Shown here piece after piece: positions 1-8,373 of a stretch of 64,000 bases of DNA. This DNA is from Fluviicola sp. (GTDB lineage: Bacteria; Bacteroidota; Bacteroidia; Flavobacteriales_D; Crocinitomicaceae): assembly GCA_029866325.1 (NCBI GenBank), contig JARWZO010000010.1, positions 1 through 64,000 on the forward strand. Direction: 5' to 3'. The position numbers were made by a program, and so were the translations under genes. Position 1 is the stretch's first letter. The number at the start of each line of letters is the position of its first letter. The notes under the pieces were generated by a model. The model was not told where the DNA came from, made no database searches, and worked only from the letters and a program-made list of their open reading frames with translations.

Positions 1-145
1 CAATGTGCTGGGTAAAAAAGTAAAATCAATGCAACAAACAGCAACAAAAACAACAGTTGATTTAACCGCATTCCCGAAGGGTGTCTACTTTGTGAACATT
101 CATTCAAACGGTGAACTTATCAGCAAAAAAATCATTTTGGAATAA
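1..145 (+). CDS. C-terminal end of a T9SS-exported protein (5' truncated by window)
   Basis: The reading frame is open from base 2 to a TAA at 143-145. The 47 visible residues read like the last part of a type IX secretion C-terminal domain: a VLGKKV strand, then LTAFPKGVYFV, then SKKIILE at the end. The 'G-hyd-Y-hyd-V' strand and the terminal Lys-rich strand are typical of Por-secretion sorting domains in Bacteroidota, which direct proteins across the outer membrane. The passenger domain lies outside the window, so its function cannot be given. Confidence 0.8.
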   Translation, partial: NVLGKKVKSMQQTATKTTVDLTAFPKGVYFVNIHSNGELISKKIILE

Positions 146-199
146 TCAATTTGGTTGAAATGTAGGTGGGCGTCGGGGAAACTCGGCGCCTGTTTGCGT

Positions 200-907
200 T
201 TAGGCCTGTAAGAAAAAACTCGTAATCGCATCCATTGAACAATACTCGATAGATTCAGGAAGCAATTCATTCGCACCGCAAACAGCCAGCTTATAGCCTT
301 CAGCCAACGAATACTGCTTCAAAAACAGATAATCCAACCGCTTTCCATCCGACTCAATACCAATACCCCCATTTTCTGAAAACAAGATCGTAAATGCATT
401 CAGTGCTTGTGATAATCCTTTTCCGCTGTGTTTGATAAAACTTTCCTTCAGTGTCCAGTAATCAAAAAACCGGTCGTTCGGATCGGGAACATTGCAAATG
501 TCAAAATGTTCTTTCAACGAGAAAAACGAACGCGAAACAGCCAGGTTAGCGGTTTTTACTTTTTCTACATCAACCCCTATTGGTTTGTTATCTATCGCGC
601 AAACTACCCAATCGCCCGCGTGCGAGACATTAAAATGAAACGCATCGGTTCCGGCTAATATTGGTTTGCCGTATTCCGAACGAATAAAGCTGATTTTTTC
701 GTTGGTCATACCGCAGCGTTGAATCAACACCTTTCGAATCAACAGCTCGGCAATCAGACTTTGCCACTGGTCTTTTTCTCTGTAAAACCCACGGATTTCG
801 ACTCTTCTTTCCGGTGAAAGATGGAGCAGTAATGCCTCGAACGTAAGCACATCCGGTGTGTTATCCAACCTGATGGCAAGTAATTTCGAACCAAGTGTAT
901 AATTCAT
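200..907 (-). CDS. 4'-phosphopantetheinyl transferase, Sfp/AcpT type
   Basis: This 235-residue protein would move the phosphopantetheine arm of CoA onto a serine of acyl or peptidyl carrier proteins in the cytoplasm. The family motifs occur in order: YGKPIL near residue 79, FNVSHAGDW at 92-100, GVDVE at 111-115 (Mg-binding Asp and Glu) and YWTLKESFIKHSGKGL at 150-165, which holds the W-x2-KE core. Length is normal for the Sfp group. The gene is monocistronic on the minus strand and converges on the T9SS gene at the window start. No polyketide or peptide synthetase genes lie nearby, so whether it serves primary fatty-acid ACP or a distant secondary pathway is open. Confidence 0.9.
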   Translation of the reverse strand: MNYTLGSKLLAIRLDNTPDVLTFEALLLHLSPERRVEIRGFYREKDQWQSLIAELLIRKVLIQRCGMTNEKISFIRSEYGKPILAGTDAFHFNVSHAGDWVVCAIDNKPIGVDVEKVKTANLAVSRSFFSLKEHFDICNVPDPNDRFFDYWTLKESFIKHSGKGLSQALNAFTILFSENGGIGIESDGKRLDYLFLKQYSLAEGYKLAVCGANELLPESIEYCSMDAITSFFLQA

Positions 908-1040
908 ACTGAATAACCCGTTGTTAAGCGTTGAAGCGACATCTAACTTCTATTGGTGCATGCAAGGTAATGAGCCCGTTTGGAATAATTGATAATTGAC
1001 ATGAGTTCTGTTCTTCGTATCCGGGTAAACTTGTTTGTTG

Positions 1041-1080
1041 AAAAAAACATTCCCCGACGAAAATTAGCCGGAGAATGTTG
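1041..1080 (-). terminator. Rho-independent terminator of the cystatin-like gene
   Basis: AACATTC at 1046-1052 pairs with GAATGTT at 1073-1079, and the stem continues with a CCG/CGG step after one mismatch. On the minus strand the hairpin is followed by a run of Ts (the A-run at 1041-1047). It lies about 25 bases past the stop of the minus-strand gene at 1103. Confidence 0.75.
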
Positions 1081-1102
1081 AAACGTTACCAAATCGGTGA
1101 AC

Positions 1103-1648
1103 TCAAATCGAAGTAATTCCTGTGATATGCGGATTTCCTTGTAAAGGCGCAGAAATCCAAACCACAACCGGCGATGGTGTCGGATGCCAGATTGCAGGAG
1201 ACATTTCGCACAAGAAACAGTAATTCATCCCGGCAACCAATTGTGTTGCATTCGCCAACGGTTTATACGAAGCTCCGAAAAAATCTTTCGTAGCCAACTT
1301 AAACACGTTCATTGCTCTGCGCGAAACGGTAAAGTCCCAATTGCCCCAACTTCCGAATCCGGGTCCGGGTTTCGCACCCACGGTTTTAATCTGGTGAATC
1401 ACTGCATTTCCTTTCAACGGAACATACACCTGTGCTTCCACAATGTAATCTGCTCCTGCTGGCGCTACTACTTCGGCTTCGCACAAAAACGCATAGTTTG
1501 TACCGTTAACCAATTGACTTTTAGAAGCAACAAGTGTGTATTTTACACCCAACAATTTTCCTAATGATTGCTCAAAAGCTGCTTTAGCTTCTTTCGAAGG
1601 AGTGAAATCCCAATGGTTCCAAGCTCCTACCATTCCTTTTTCTGACAT
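1103..1648 (-). CDS. Tandem cystatin-like domain protein
   Basis: This 181-residue protein is an internal duplication of about 90 residues. Each half has a W-x-NWDF or NHWDF entry, a helix rich in Lys/Ala/Phe, a G-(V/A)-x-Y step, a QLV-x-G-x-NY-x-FLCE strand (residues ~46-58 and ~136-148) and a final PLQGNP/PLKGNA turn. The QLVxGxNY segment resembles the QxVxG protease-contact loop of cystatins. By family knowledge a cystatin fold would suggest cysteine-protease inhibition or ligand binding; the activity itself is inference. There is no signal peptide, so the predicted location is cytoplasmic unless export is unusual. A leader element at 1670-1694 is shared with the neighbouring GH18 gene. 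Confidence 0.6.
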   Translation of the reverse strand: MSEKGMVGAWNHWDFTPSKEAKAAFEQSLGKLLGVKYTLVASKSQLVNGTNYAFLCEAEVVAPAGADYIVEAQVYVPLKGNAVIHQIKTVGAKPGPGFGSWGNWDFTVSRRAMNVFKLATKDFFGASYKPLANATQLVAGMNYCFLCEMSPAIWHPTPSPVVVWISAPLQGNPHITGITSI

Positions 1649-1669
1649 GATACTATAGTTTTAATAGAT

Positions 1670-1694
1670 CCCTACTCATAAGGCTTTTCGGGTT
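1670..1694 (-). promoter_or_regulatory. Leader element A (shared with GH18 gene)
   Basis: A 25-base block matches 2894-2918 at 22 positions and lies 21 bases from the start codon. On the minus strand its core reads CCTTATGAGTAGGG and can form a 5-bp hairpin with a TGAG loop; the base change relative to the other copy leaves a G-U wobble. It could be an operator, an mRNA element or part of a recent duplication. Confidence 0.5.
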
Positions 1695-1799
1695 CCGCCA
1701 TATTGAAGTTCTTAACAAGTACATCGACCAAATAAATCATGTTACTTATTTGTCAATCTTGTAGGATTTTTCGAGGTGAATTTTGTTGAAAAACGAGTT

Positions 1800-2873
1800 T
1801 TACTCACACCATGAATTGATCACTTTTGTCATCAAATCTCGATTACTTTGTTCTTCAAATGCAAAAATCATAGCTCCTCCATAACCATTTGATTTTAACC
1901 ATGAGACCTCCTTCGGAATGTTATAAATGGTCTCGAAATTGGAATAATATCCATAGCTTAAGCGAGATTTATCCATTCCAGCGTTCGAATAAGGACTCAA
2001 TCTATTTTCTGCTGATTCCTCGAAATAGGTCATCTCCCATCCAAAATCCAGCGTTTGCACAAGTGTTTCATCATGGTAACTATTAGGAGGAAAATAGTCG
2101 ATATCTGAGAAAAGCGCCTTTGAAATGATTTTATCTGGCATACTGGTCTTCATGATTGCTGTAACCATTATCAAGGATGAGTTGTTAGGTGTTCCCGCAG
2201 AATACTCATCATCGATATCAATTCCATCGAAACCATATTTATCCACAACATCCGTTTTTAAGTAATCTGCAAATTTCGTTGCATCAGCAGCTGAAGTAAA
2301 TTCTGACCAACCAACCGGCGTATGAGCATTCATAACTGTTAATAATACGGTGATCCCTTTGCTTTGTAAAAATTGAACAGAACCGTCATCCAAAACTTTT
2401 TGAATATTCGGATTAAACGGTTTATCTGTAACCGGTTGATTGTTTTCAGCGCGTAAGTATGGTTTCTCATCGAGAGTCGCAAAATTACCTGCTCCCAAAC
2501 AAACTATGTCAATTGCCGGGCTTCCATCAGCTAAGGTAAAATTGGCAACATCGCGTAAACTGAAGTTGTCATTGGGACTTATATAGGCTGTAAAAACACC
2601 CTCCTTTTCATACGAATCGCATTGATCTGCAGAACCGTACCACGGTTTTCCGGAAAAGAATACTGCGTCGTTTGGATTAAACGGTCCATATTTTTCATAA
2701 ACCGGACCTTCAAGTACCATTGATGTTCTACAAAAAAAGAAAAAAGAAATTTGAGGATTTTTTAGAGCGATTCGTTTCGCTTCCTCTGCGGTACAATTGG
2801 GTACCTTTTGAATAAAATTGCTCCAGTCTGCACCTTTAAATTGCGCGACATTCGCTGTTTTTTTCCAAGCCAT
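1800..2873 (-). CDS. GH18 family endo-beta-N-acetylglucosaminidase-like protein
   Basis: This 357-residue protein contains the GH18 signature DGIDIDDE at residues 216-223, with Glu223 as the expected acid/base. A barrel strand (ITVLLTVMNAH) precedes it and YGGAMIFAFEE follows near the C terminus. The layout resembles EndoF/EndoH-type enzymes that cut the chitobiose core of N-glycans or chitin-like glycans. Residues 1 to ~95 form a separate Cys- and aromatic-rich module that I do not recognise (FFFFCRTSMVLEG, DAVFFSGKPWYGS); it could bind carbohydrate. No signal peptide is seen at MAWKKTANV, which is odd for such an enzyme. The gene is 151 bases upstream of the cystatin-like gene and both have the same leader motif. 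Confidence 0.75.
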   Translation of the reverse strand: MAWKKTANVAQFKGADWSNFIQKVPNCTAEEAKRIALKNPQISFFFFCRTSMVLEGPVYEKYGPFNPNDAVFFSGKPWYGSADQCDSYEKEGVFTAYISPNDNFSLRDVANFTLADGSPAIDIVCLGAGNFATLDEKPYLRAENNQPVTDKPFNPNIQKVLDDGSVQFLQSKGITVLLTVMNAHTPVGWSEFTSAADATKFADYLKTDVVDKYGFDGIDIDDEYSAGTPNNSSLIMVTAIMKTSMPDKIISKALFSDIDYFPPNSYHDETLVQTLDFGWEMTYFEESAENRLSPYSNAGMDKSRLSYGYYSNFETIYNIPKEVSWLKSNGYGGAMIFAFEEQSNRDLMTKVINSWCE

Positions 2874-2893
2874 AATAGCGGTATATTAATGTT

Positions 2894-2918
2894 CCTTACT
2901 CATAAGGTTTTTCAGGTT
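2894..2918 (-). promoter_or_regulatory. Leader element B (shared with cystatin-like gene)
   Basis: This is the second copy of the 25-base block, 20 bases from the GH18 start codon. On the minus strand the core CCTTATGAGTAAGG is a perfect 5-bp inverted repeat around TGAG. The near-identical spacing to two different start codons argues for a functional leader rather than chance similarity. Confidence 0.5.
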
Positions 2919-3052
2919 TCACCTTCGTGATTGACCGCACGAAACGGTTCGTTTGTTAAGCGGGTTCTGCTCCGCGTTTTGTGTTGATTGCTATAGCTGA
3001 GACAAAGGTTGGGCTAAACAAAACCTCCTGCAAGAGGAAATGTATCCGTTTT

Positions 3053-3081
3053 AAAAAACAGGTATTTCTATCTGTTTTTTT
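3053..3081. terminator. Terminator-like hairpin in a divergent intergenic region
   Basis: AAAAAACAG (3053-3061) pairs with CTGTTTTTT (3072-3080), giving a stem with T-runs in both directions. It lies in the 340-base gap (2874-3213) between the divergent GH18 and lipoprotein genes, where neither gene ends. It could attenuate the long leader of the plus-strand gene, end a small RNA, or be a relic. Apart from this hairpin and leader element B I see no other gene in the gap. Confidence 0.4.
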
Positions 3082-3213
3082 ATTATTTGTCCTTATTAAT
3101 AACTGTTTTTAGAAGGAAGTTGTGGATCAAGCGATTTCTTGATTTAGATTTGACCTGAAAACATCGTTGTCGATTGACAATCAGAACTATTCATTAACTA
3201 AAACTAAAACATT

Positions 3214-3699
3214 ATGAAAAAAACAATTATTACTTGCTCGCTGTTTTTAACAGCATTTTTTATTGTCTTGTCATGCGATAATAACGTTCCAGAAGGAGAT
3301 CAAACATCAACTAGGGCAATCGCAACACACATGACACCGATTGATACTGTCACGAAAAACATTCAGCATTATGTTGATTCTTGTTATGCAGTTTTTGGAG
3401 ATGATGATAATGGTATTATACGAGCATACACTGTCAGTGATACAGACTTATTGAGTGTCTTAGGGCTCCCTCTTTCAGATGACACCATCAGAGGCCATTA
3501 CAATCAATGCCGGGTTTATATTGGATTAGATTACCAGAATAAATTCAAGTTGTATTTGACTCCTATTAAAGATGGAAAAGACGAAATCTTAAAAGATGAT
3601 AGCGGTATGGAATACCTGTTGGACCTGAATGCACCTTGTCCGAGTACCTGTGGTGGTATGGATTCAAGATTGCTTCCAACGGCCAGAATGCCCAAGTAG
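3214..3699 (+). CDS. Small predicted lipoprotein
   Basis: The 161-residue protein starts with a Lys-rich N terminus and a hydrophobic stretch ending in the lipobox IVLSC, followed by DNN. It should be lipidated at Cys21 and anchored to a membrane. The rest is acidic and holds an NQCRVYIGLDY segment and a C-terminal CPSTCGG pair of cysteines. I do not recognise the family. It stands 22 bases upstream of a membrane protein and then a NarL-type two-component pair, so it may be co-transcribed with that sensory unit; no role can be assigned. Confidence 0.7.
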   Translation: MKKTIITCSLFLTAFFIVLSCDNNVPEGDQTSTRAIATHMTPIDTVTKNIQHYVDSCYAVFGDDDNGIIRAYTVSDTDLLSVLGLPLSDDTIRGHYNQCRVYIGLDYQNKFKLYLTPIKDGKDEILKDDSGMEYLLDLNAPCPSTCGGMDSRLLPTARMPK

Positions 3700-3721
3700 T
3701 AAGACTCTATAAAAAAGAACC

Positions 3722-4372
3722 ATGAGCGTTTCCAGAATCATCATTATTGTGTCGCACATTCCGGTGTTTGAGGTGGCGCTTTATGCCTTGTTTATTTATG
3801 CCAAGCTGAAGGTTGAATTGAAAACCTTCGCTTGGTTTCTTTTTTGTTCGGGAATCCTGCAGCTTGTCTCATTGATCTTTTGGTTTCTTGAAAAAAACAA
3901 CCTGTTCATACTACACATCCTAGTCCCATTGGAATTTGTATTTCTGGCAGCCTTTTACCGAAAAATCTTAGCCGATTTTTTGCACCCGATGGTGTTACTC
4001 GTAACTGCCGCCGGATTTGTGGCTTTTTCGGTGATCAACTCCGTCTTCTTTCAAACACCGGATTTATTTAATTCCAATGCACTCACAGTTGATTGTGTTT
4101 TGTTAGTGATTCTTTCACTCTCCACCTACACCCTATTTCTCAATAAAACCCTTATCAATCAAGACCGAAAAGCTTTTGCGGGAATCAACTGGATCAATTC
4201 CGGATTGTTTATTTATCACGCATCCACACTACTCATTTTCTACTTCGGGGAATACATTACTAGCAATATCGGGTTGGAATTAAGTCGCTATACATGGGTG
4301 GTACATTCCGCTTTTTCCGTAATTATGTACTTCTGCTTTTGGAAAGGTCTATGGAATCGGGCAACCACATAA
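3722..4372 (+). CDS. Polytopic membrane protein upstream of a histidine kinase
   Basis: The 216-residue protein has about six or seven hydrophobic helices spread evenly over its length (for example near 5-27, 38-55, 62-82, 89-110, 122-140, 152-170 and 185-205) with short loops. I recognise no catalytic motif. Its 3' end overlaps the next gene, a histidine kinase, by 22 bases, which suggests translational coupling. A role as membrane sensor partner of the kinase is inference from that coupling only. Confidence 0.7.
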   Translation: MSVSRIIIIVSHIPVFEVALYALFIYAKLKVELKTFAWFLFCSGILQLVSLIFWFLEKNNLFILHILVPLEFVFLAAFYRKILADFLHPMVLLVTAAGFVAFSVINSVFFQTPDLFNSNALTVDCVLLVILSLSTYTLFLNKTLINQDRKAFAGINWINSGLFIYHASTLLIFYFGEYITSNIGLELSRYTWVVHSAFSVIMYFCFWKGLWNRATT

Positions 4373-5151
4373 CATTCATCGAAACGCTACTTCCCTTTGC
4401 CGGGATTGTTTTTCTCATAGCCATAGGTGTGGTATTGTTGAGTCAGCAATTTCGCAAAAACCTGTATCGACAGCAATTGCAGCAAGAAGAACTCAAAAAC
4501 AAGCACCAGTTAGAATTATTGCGCTCAAGTATTCAGGCACAGGAGGAAGAACGTAAACGCATTGCGCAAGACATGCACGATGAATTGGGAGCCACCTTGT
4601 CCATTACCCGTATGCATTTACTGCAAGCCGAACGATTGCATGGCACCGATTCAAACCAACTGCTAACAGACCTGCAGACCATACGCTCGCTTACCGAAAG
4701 TTCACTTGAAAGTATGCGACGAATCAGCCACGAACTCATGCCTGCCCAATTGGAAAAATTCGGACTTGTCAAAACCCTTGAAACCGTTACCGAACAACTC
4801 AACAGCACCGGTAACATCGAGATAAATTTGCATACACCGCAGGATCTTAATAGCGTTGATTTGGCTGTACAACTCGACCTCTATCGTATTTTCATGGAAC
4901 TCATCAATAATACCCTGAAACACGCCGAAGCCGACGAAATTACCATTGAACTGAGTCTTGAAGAGCAGGCACTTAAAGGTTCTTACACCGATAATGGTAA
5001 AGGAATAGATCCTGAAAACATTGGGTTAGGCCTTGGCCACAAAAACATGGAGGGAAGAATCAGTTCGGTAGGCGGAACCATTGAAATTGGAAATAACGAT
5101 CATGGCAATTTTCAGGCGGTACTTTCCATACCCACAAGCCCAATAAAATAG
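4351..5151 (+). CDS. Sensor histidine kinase, NarL/HisKA_3 class
   Basis: Using the ATG at 4351 gives 266 residues with one N-terminal membrane helix (~8-30), a coiled linker, a HisKA_3 box RIAQDMHDELGA with His76 as phospho-acceptor, and a C-terminal HATPase (N-box ELINNTLKHA, DNGKGIDP, GLGLGHKNM). The frame also has an upstream ATG at 4294, but its 19 extra residues lie wholly inside the preceding gene and do not resemble the family; GGAAAGG just before 4351 also favours the later start. No periplasmic sensor domain is present, so input may come from the overlapping membrane protein. It would phosphorylate the LuxR-type regulator encoded 32 bases downstream. Confidence 0.9.
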   Translation: MESGNHITFIETLLPFAGIVFLIAIGVVLLSQQFRKNLYRQQLQQEELKNKHQLELLRSSIQAQEEERKRIAQDMHDELGATLSITRMHLLQAERLHGTDSNQLLTDLQTIRSLTESSLESMRRISHELMPAQLEKFGLVKTLETVTEQLNSTGNIEINLHTPQDLNSVDLAVQLDLYRIFMELINNTLKHAEADEITIELSLEEQALKGSYTDNGKGIDPENIGLGLGHKNMEGRISSVGGTIEIGNNDHGNFQAVLSIPTSPIK

Positions 5152-5156
5152 TCTTC

Positions 5157-5164
5157 TATATTTG
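5157..5164 (+). promoter_or_regulatory. Candidate -7 element TATATTTG
   Basis: TATATTTG matches the Bacteroidota -7 consensus TAnnTTTG and lies 19 bases before the response-regulator start codon. A clear TTTG at the usual -33 distance is not visible. It may let the regulator be expressed separately from its kinase. Confidence 0.35.
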
Positions 5165-5183
5165 TAAAGAAACCCCCACATTC

Positions 5184-5855
5184 ATGGAACAAACACTAAA
5201 AATAGGACTGGTTGAAGACCAATTGCTCTTTAGAACGGGTATCAAAGCCATCTTAAGTTCATGGAATGATTTGGAGGTTGTCTTTGAATCGGGTGACGGT
5301 TACTCCGTGATTGAAAAACTGAAGACAGAAGCAGTGATGCCTGACGTGATGCTCGTTGATTTGTCGCTGCCACCCAATGGCAACAAAGAATATTCGGGTG
5401 AACACCTTACACTTGATTTGTGTGAATACTTCCCCGAGATCAAAATCATCGTCCTTTCCGTTCACCGCGACGAAAACTACATTGCACGCTTGATCGAAAC
5501 CGGAGCGCACGGTTATCTGGTAAAAGACAGCGATCCGGAGGAAGTCTACGAAGCCATTACATCGGTTTACAAAAAAGGATCATACATCAATGAGCTTACC
5601 TTGAAAGCCATTCAGCGAAACATGGGCAAAAAAACAAAGCCCCTGCAACAGTTTGCCGATATTACCAAACGCGAAGTAGAAATCTTACAACTTACTTGTC
5701 AGCAATTTACCGCCGAAGAAATCGGTCAAAAGCTCTTTATCAGCGTAAAAACGGTAAACGGTCATCGCAACAACCTGCTTCAGAAAACAGGTTCAAGAAA
5801 CGTTACCGGTTTGGTGATTTATGCCATTAAGAATGGATTGGTTCAGTTGGTGTAA
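5184..5855 (+). CDS. LuxR/NarL-type response regulator
   Basis: The 223-residue protein has a receiver domain (EDQLLF acidic pair near 11-12, phospho-acceptor Asp59 in MLVDLSLPP, Lys near 114 in YLVKDSD) and a C-terminal GerE-type helix-turn-helix (ITKREVEILQLTCQQFTAEE, then SVKTVNGHRNNLLQKTG). It is the expected partner of the HisKA_3 kinase directly upstream and would act as a DNA-binding transcription factor in the cytoplasm. Its regulon cannot be read from the window. Confidence 0.92.
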   Translation: MEQTLKIGLVEDQLLFRTGIKAILSSWNDLEVVFESGDGYSVIEKLKTEAVMPDVMLVDLSLPPNGNKEYSGEHLTLDLCEYFPEIKIIVLSVHRDENYIARLIETGAHGYLVKDSDPEEVYEAITSVYKKGSYINELTLKAIQRNMGKKTKPLQQFADITKREVEILQLTCQQFTAEEIGQKLFISVKTVNGHRNNLLQKTGSRNVTGLVIYAIKNGLVQLV

Positions 5856-6012
5856 TAAAAACAGTAATGCTACAAGTCCTCGTTCCTTAGTTGCTTATTG
5901 ACCAGATTACGTATTGTGCGAAACCAAGTGAGGGCTAAATACCAGCCGTTAAAAAAAGTTAAGCTACCCTAGGTTTTACTACTTTTCGCCTACATTCGTT
6001 CACGATCAGATT

Positions 6013-7629
6013 ATGATAAAAATTCGGATTAACCTCGTAATAACAGCCGTTTGGATTGCCATGCTGGCCTTGCTCCTCATTCAGGTGTACCAAACCATAC
6101 AGTTATACGACCGTAAATCAGATGATTTCAAGAGCAAAGTAAACACAGCTATCGAGCGCATCTCTCTTCGTCACGAAAAAACGGAAGATCTCAGACGCTA
6201 CATGGCGCTCATGAACAAAGATTTCACCGGACAATACCAAGATGTGTTGCGCGAAGAATTCCAAAATCTCTTTGAAGTCAAAGAATCCATTTCCATCCGA
6301 GATACGGTTTTACTTATCAACGGCGAATTACAAAATTACCTTGTTGTGGTAGGAACTACGCATGATTCCATTACCGGATTAACGGCCCGTCAGGAAGTAT
6401 TGGCCCGCGATGTGCGTCAGGTACGCCAATTATTTGACCACGATTCCAAAAGTCTCTTCGACCAAGATTCCATCAAAGCGGCTTATCACCTCGATCAGCG
6501 CGTGATGCACAAAATCGTTAAAAAAGCCAAGTACATCAACGAATTGATGGTGGAAACCTTTCGAGACAACGTTTACATGGAGCCTTCTAAGCGCATCAAT
6601 CCCGTTTTCCTGGATTCCATCATTCGCAATGAGCTGAAAAAAGACAAATTAGCCACCGATTACGAGTTTGTGATCACGGAAGAAAACAATAATCCGGTGA
6701 CTTTTGTGCAAAAAGTTGCTCGCTACAATACCGAACTAGACACCAATAAAGCCTTTGGGGTAACGCTTTTTCCGAACAGCATTCTCGAAGACAAACTGGT
6801 TCTCCATGTCTCTTTCCCCAATACACGATCATTCGTCTTGAAAGCCATGGGAAGTCCGCTAATCATTAGTTTAGCATTGGTGGTATTGATTATTGTGACC
6901 ATTACCTACATGTTCCGCACCATTTTGACTCAGAAAAAATTGGGTGAAATCAAAAACGATTTCATATCCAACATGACACACGAGTTCAAAACGCCCATTT
7001 CAACCATTTCGCTAGCTTGCGAAGCCATGTCTGATCCGGGAATGATGGGTGGAAACGTGCAACATTCGGCACCTTTTGTGAAGATGATTAGCGAAGAAAA
7101 CAAGCGATTGGAAAACTTAGTTGAAGCCATTCTTCAAAGCGCTGTGATCGACCGCGGAGAATTGCGCATTCGCAATGAAGAAGTTCCGTTGGTGGAAGTA
7201 ATTCGCGAAGTAGCAAAAGCCGCATCGTTTAGAATTGCCGGAAATGACGGAGAATTGGTATTGGATGTACCGAAAGAAGAAGTATTTGTGGTGGCGGATC
7301 GCATGCATGTCACCAACATGATTTCTAACCTTATCGATAACGCCATCAAATACAGTCCCAACAAGATACACGTTACTGTTAAACTGGAAGTGAAGGCAGA
7401 CAAAATTGTTTTTTCGGTCAGCGACAAAGGAATTGGTATCAAACGCGAACACATTCAAAAAATATTTGATAAATTGTACCGCGTTCCCACAGGAAATGTG
7501 CACAATGTAAAAGGTTTCGGATTGGGATTGAGCTACGTCAGTGCATTGGTTACCTTGTTCGGCTGGAATATTCAGGTAAGCAGCCAATACGGCGAAGGTT
7601 CGGTTTTTACTGTTAACATTAAAAAGTAG
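6013..7629 (+). CDS. Membrane sensor histidine kinase (HisKA/HATPase_c)
   Basis: The 538-residue protein has a membrane helix at ~7-29, a periplasmic domain of about 245 residues rich in charged and coiled segments, a second helix at ~279-301, a HisKA domain (FISNMTHEFKTPISTIS, with the phospho-accepting His) and an HATPase domain (NLIDNAIKYSP, SDKGIGI, GFGLGLSYV). This is a classical two-helix sensor kinase. It is followed after two bases by an OmpR-family regulator, so the two form an operon. The periplasmic domain shows no sensor family I can name. A TACATTCG box at 5991-5998 may be the -7 promoter element. Confidence 0.92.
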   Translation: MIKIRINLVITAVWIAMLALLLIQVYQTIQLYDRKSDDFKSKVNTAIERISLRHEKTEDLRRYMALMNKDFTGQYQDVLREEFQNLFEVKESISIRDTVLLINGELQNYLVVVGTTHDSITGLTARQEVLARDVRQVRQLFDHDSKSLFDQDSIKAAYHLDQRVMHKIVKKAKYINELMVETFRDNVYMEPSKRINPVFLDSIIRNELKKDKLATDYEFVITEENNNPVTFVQKVARYNTELDTNKAFGVTLFPNSILEDKLVLHVSFPNTRSFVLKAMGSPLIISLALVVLIIVTITYMFRTILTQKKLGEIKNDFISNMTHEFKTPISTISLACEAMSDPGMMGGNVQHSAPFVKMISEENKRLENLVEAILQSAVIDRGELRIRNEEVPLVEVIREVAKAASFRIAGNDGELVLDVPKEEVFVVADRMHVTNMISNLIDNAIKYSPNKIHVTVKLEVKADKIVFSVSDKGIGIKREHIQKIFDKLYRVPTGNVHNVKGFGLGLSYVSALVTLFGWNIQVSSQYGEGSVFTVNIKK

Positions 7630-7631
7630 TT

Positions 7632-8330
7632 ATGAGCAAACAAAAATCAATTTTATTAGCCGAAGACGATGAGAACCTCGGTCAATTGCTGCAAACATTT
7701 TTAAAGTCCAAAGGATATAATGTTGAACTAGCGCGTAACGGTAAACAAGCTTACGAGCGTTTTGCCGACGGACATTTCGATTTTTGCATTTTTGATGTCA
7801 TGATGCCAGAAATGGACGGTTTTACATTGGCGAAAGAAGTCCGTCAAATTGACCCGAAAACACCGATTTTGTTCCTTACAGCCAAATCCATGAAGGAAGA
7901 TAAACTGGAAGGATTTAACCGCGGAGCCGATGATTACATGACCAAACCATTTATGATGGAAGAATTGGTAGCACGTGTTCAGGCTATTTTGCGTCGTGTA
8001 AACGGTGGCGAAGAAAATGAAGACGAAGAGATGCAACTAATCGGGCATATTAAGTATGAACCGGTTTCGCGCATTCTTCACTTACGAGAAGAAGACAAAA
8101 AACTCACCACTAAAGAAGGTCAACTGCTTAACCTGTTGTGTAAAACCCGCCACGACGTTTTGGATCGTCAGGCTGCGTTGCGTGCTATTTGGGGAGATGA
8201 CAATTACTTCAACGGTCGCTCAATGGATGTGTACATCGCTAAGTTGCGTAAGTTATTGAAAGAAGATGAGCGCATTGAGATTTTGAATGTGCACGGTAAA
8301 GGGTTTAAGTTGATTGTTCACGGAGAATAA
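7632..8330 (+). CDS. OmpR-family response regulator
   Basis: The 232-residue protein has a receiver domain (LLAEDDENLG; phospho-acceptor Asp55 in FCIFDVMMPEMDG; Lys in MTKPF near 103) and a C-terminal winged helix (LTTKEGQLLNLLC, SMDVYIAKLRKLL, VHGKGFKL). It is encoded two bases after its kinase. It would bind DNA as a dimer after phosphorylation; the targets are unknown. Confidence 0.93.
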   Translation: MSKQKSILLAEDDENLGQLLQTFLKSKGYNVELARNGKQAYERFADGHFDFCIFDVMMPEMDGFTLAKEVRQIDPKTPILFLTAKSMKEDKLEGFNRGADDYMTKPFMMEELVARVQAILRRVNGGEENEDEEMQLIGHIKYEPVSRILHLREEDKKLTTKEGQLLNLLCKTRHDVLDRQAALRAIWGDDNYFNGRSMDVYIAKLRKLLKEDERIEILNVHGKGFKLIVHGE

Positions 8331-8340
8331 ACAAATATCT

Positions 8341-8352
8341 TCCCACAGATGC
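8341..8352 (+). repeat. Left inverted repeat flanking the GxxExxY gene
   Basis: TCCCACAGATGC is the exact reverse complement of 8951-8962. The pair brackets the GxxExxY gene and the palindrome at 8862-8881. The left copy is followed by CAGATG, so the surroundings are themselves repetitive. Confidence 0.55.
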
Positions 8353-8373
8353 GCAGATGTTTGCGCTTCAGCC

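Noticed and set aside
1750-1799. Weak TTTTTC/GAAAAA hairpin after the GH18 gene
   Set aside because: Long A/T-rich loop and low stability; not convincing as a terminator.
4294-4350. Longer N terminus for the HisKA_3 kinase
   Set aside because: The extra 19 residues lie inside the upstream gene, and the ATG at 4351 has a Shine-Dalgarno-like GGAAAGG.
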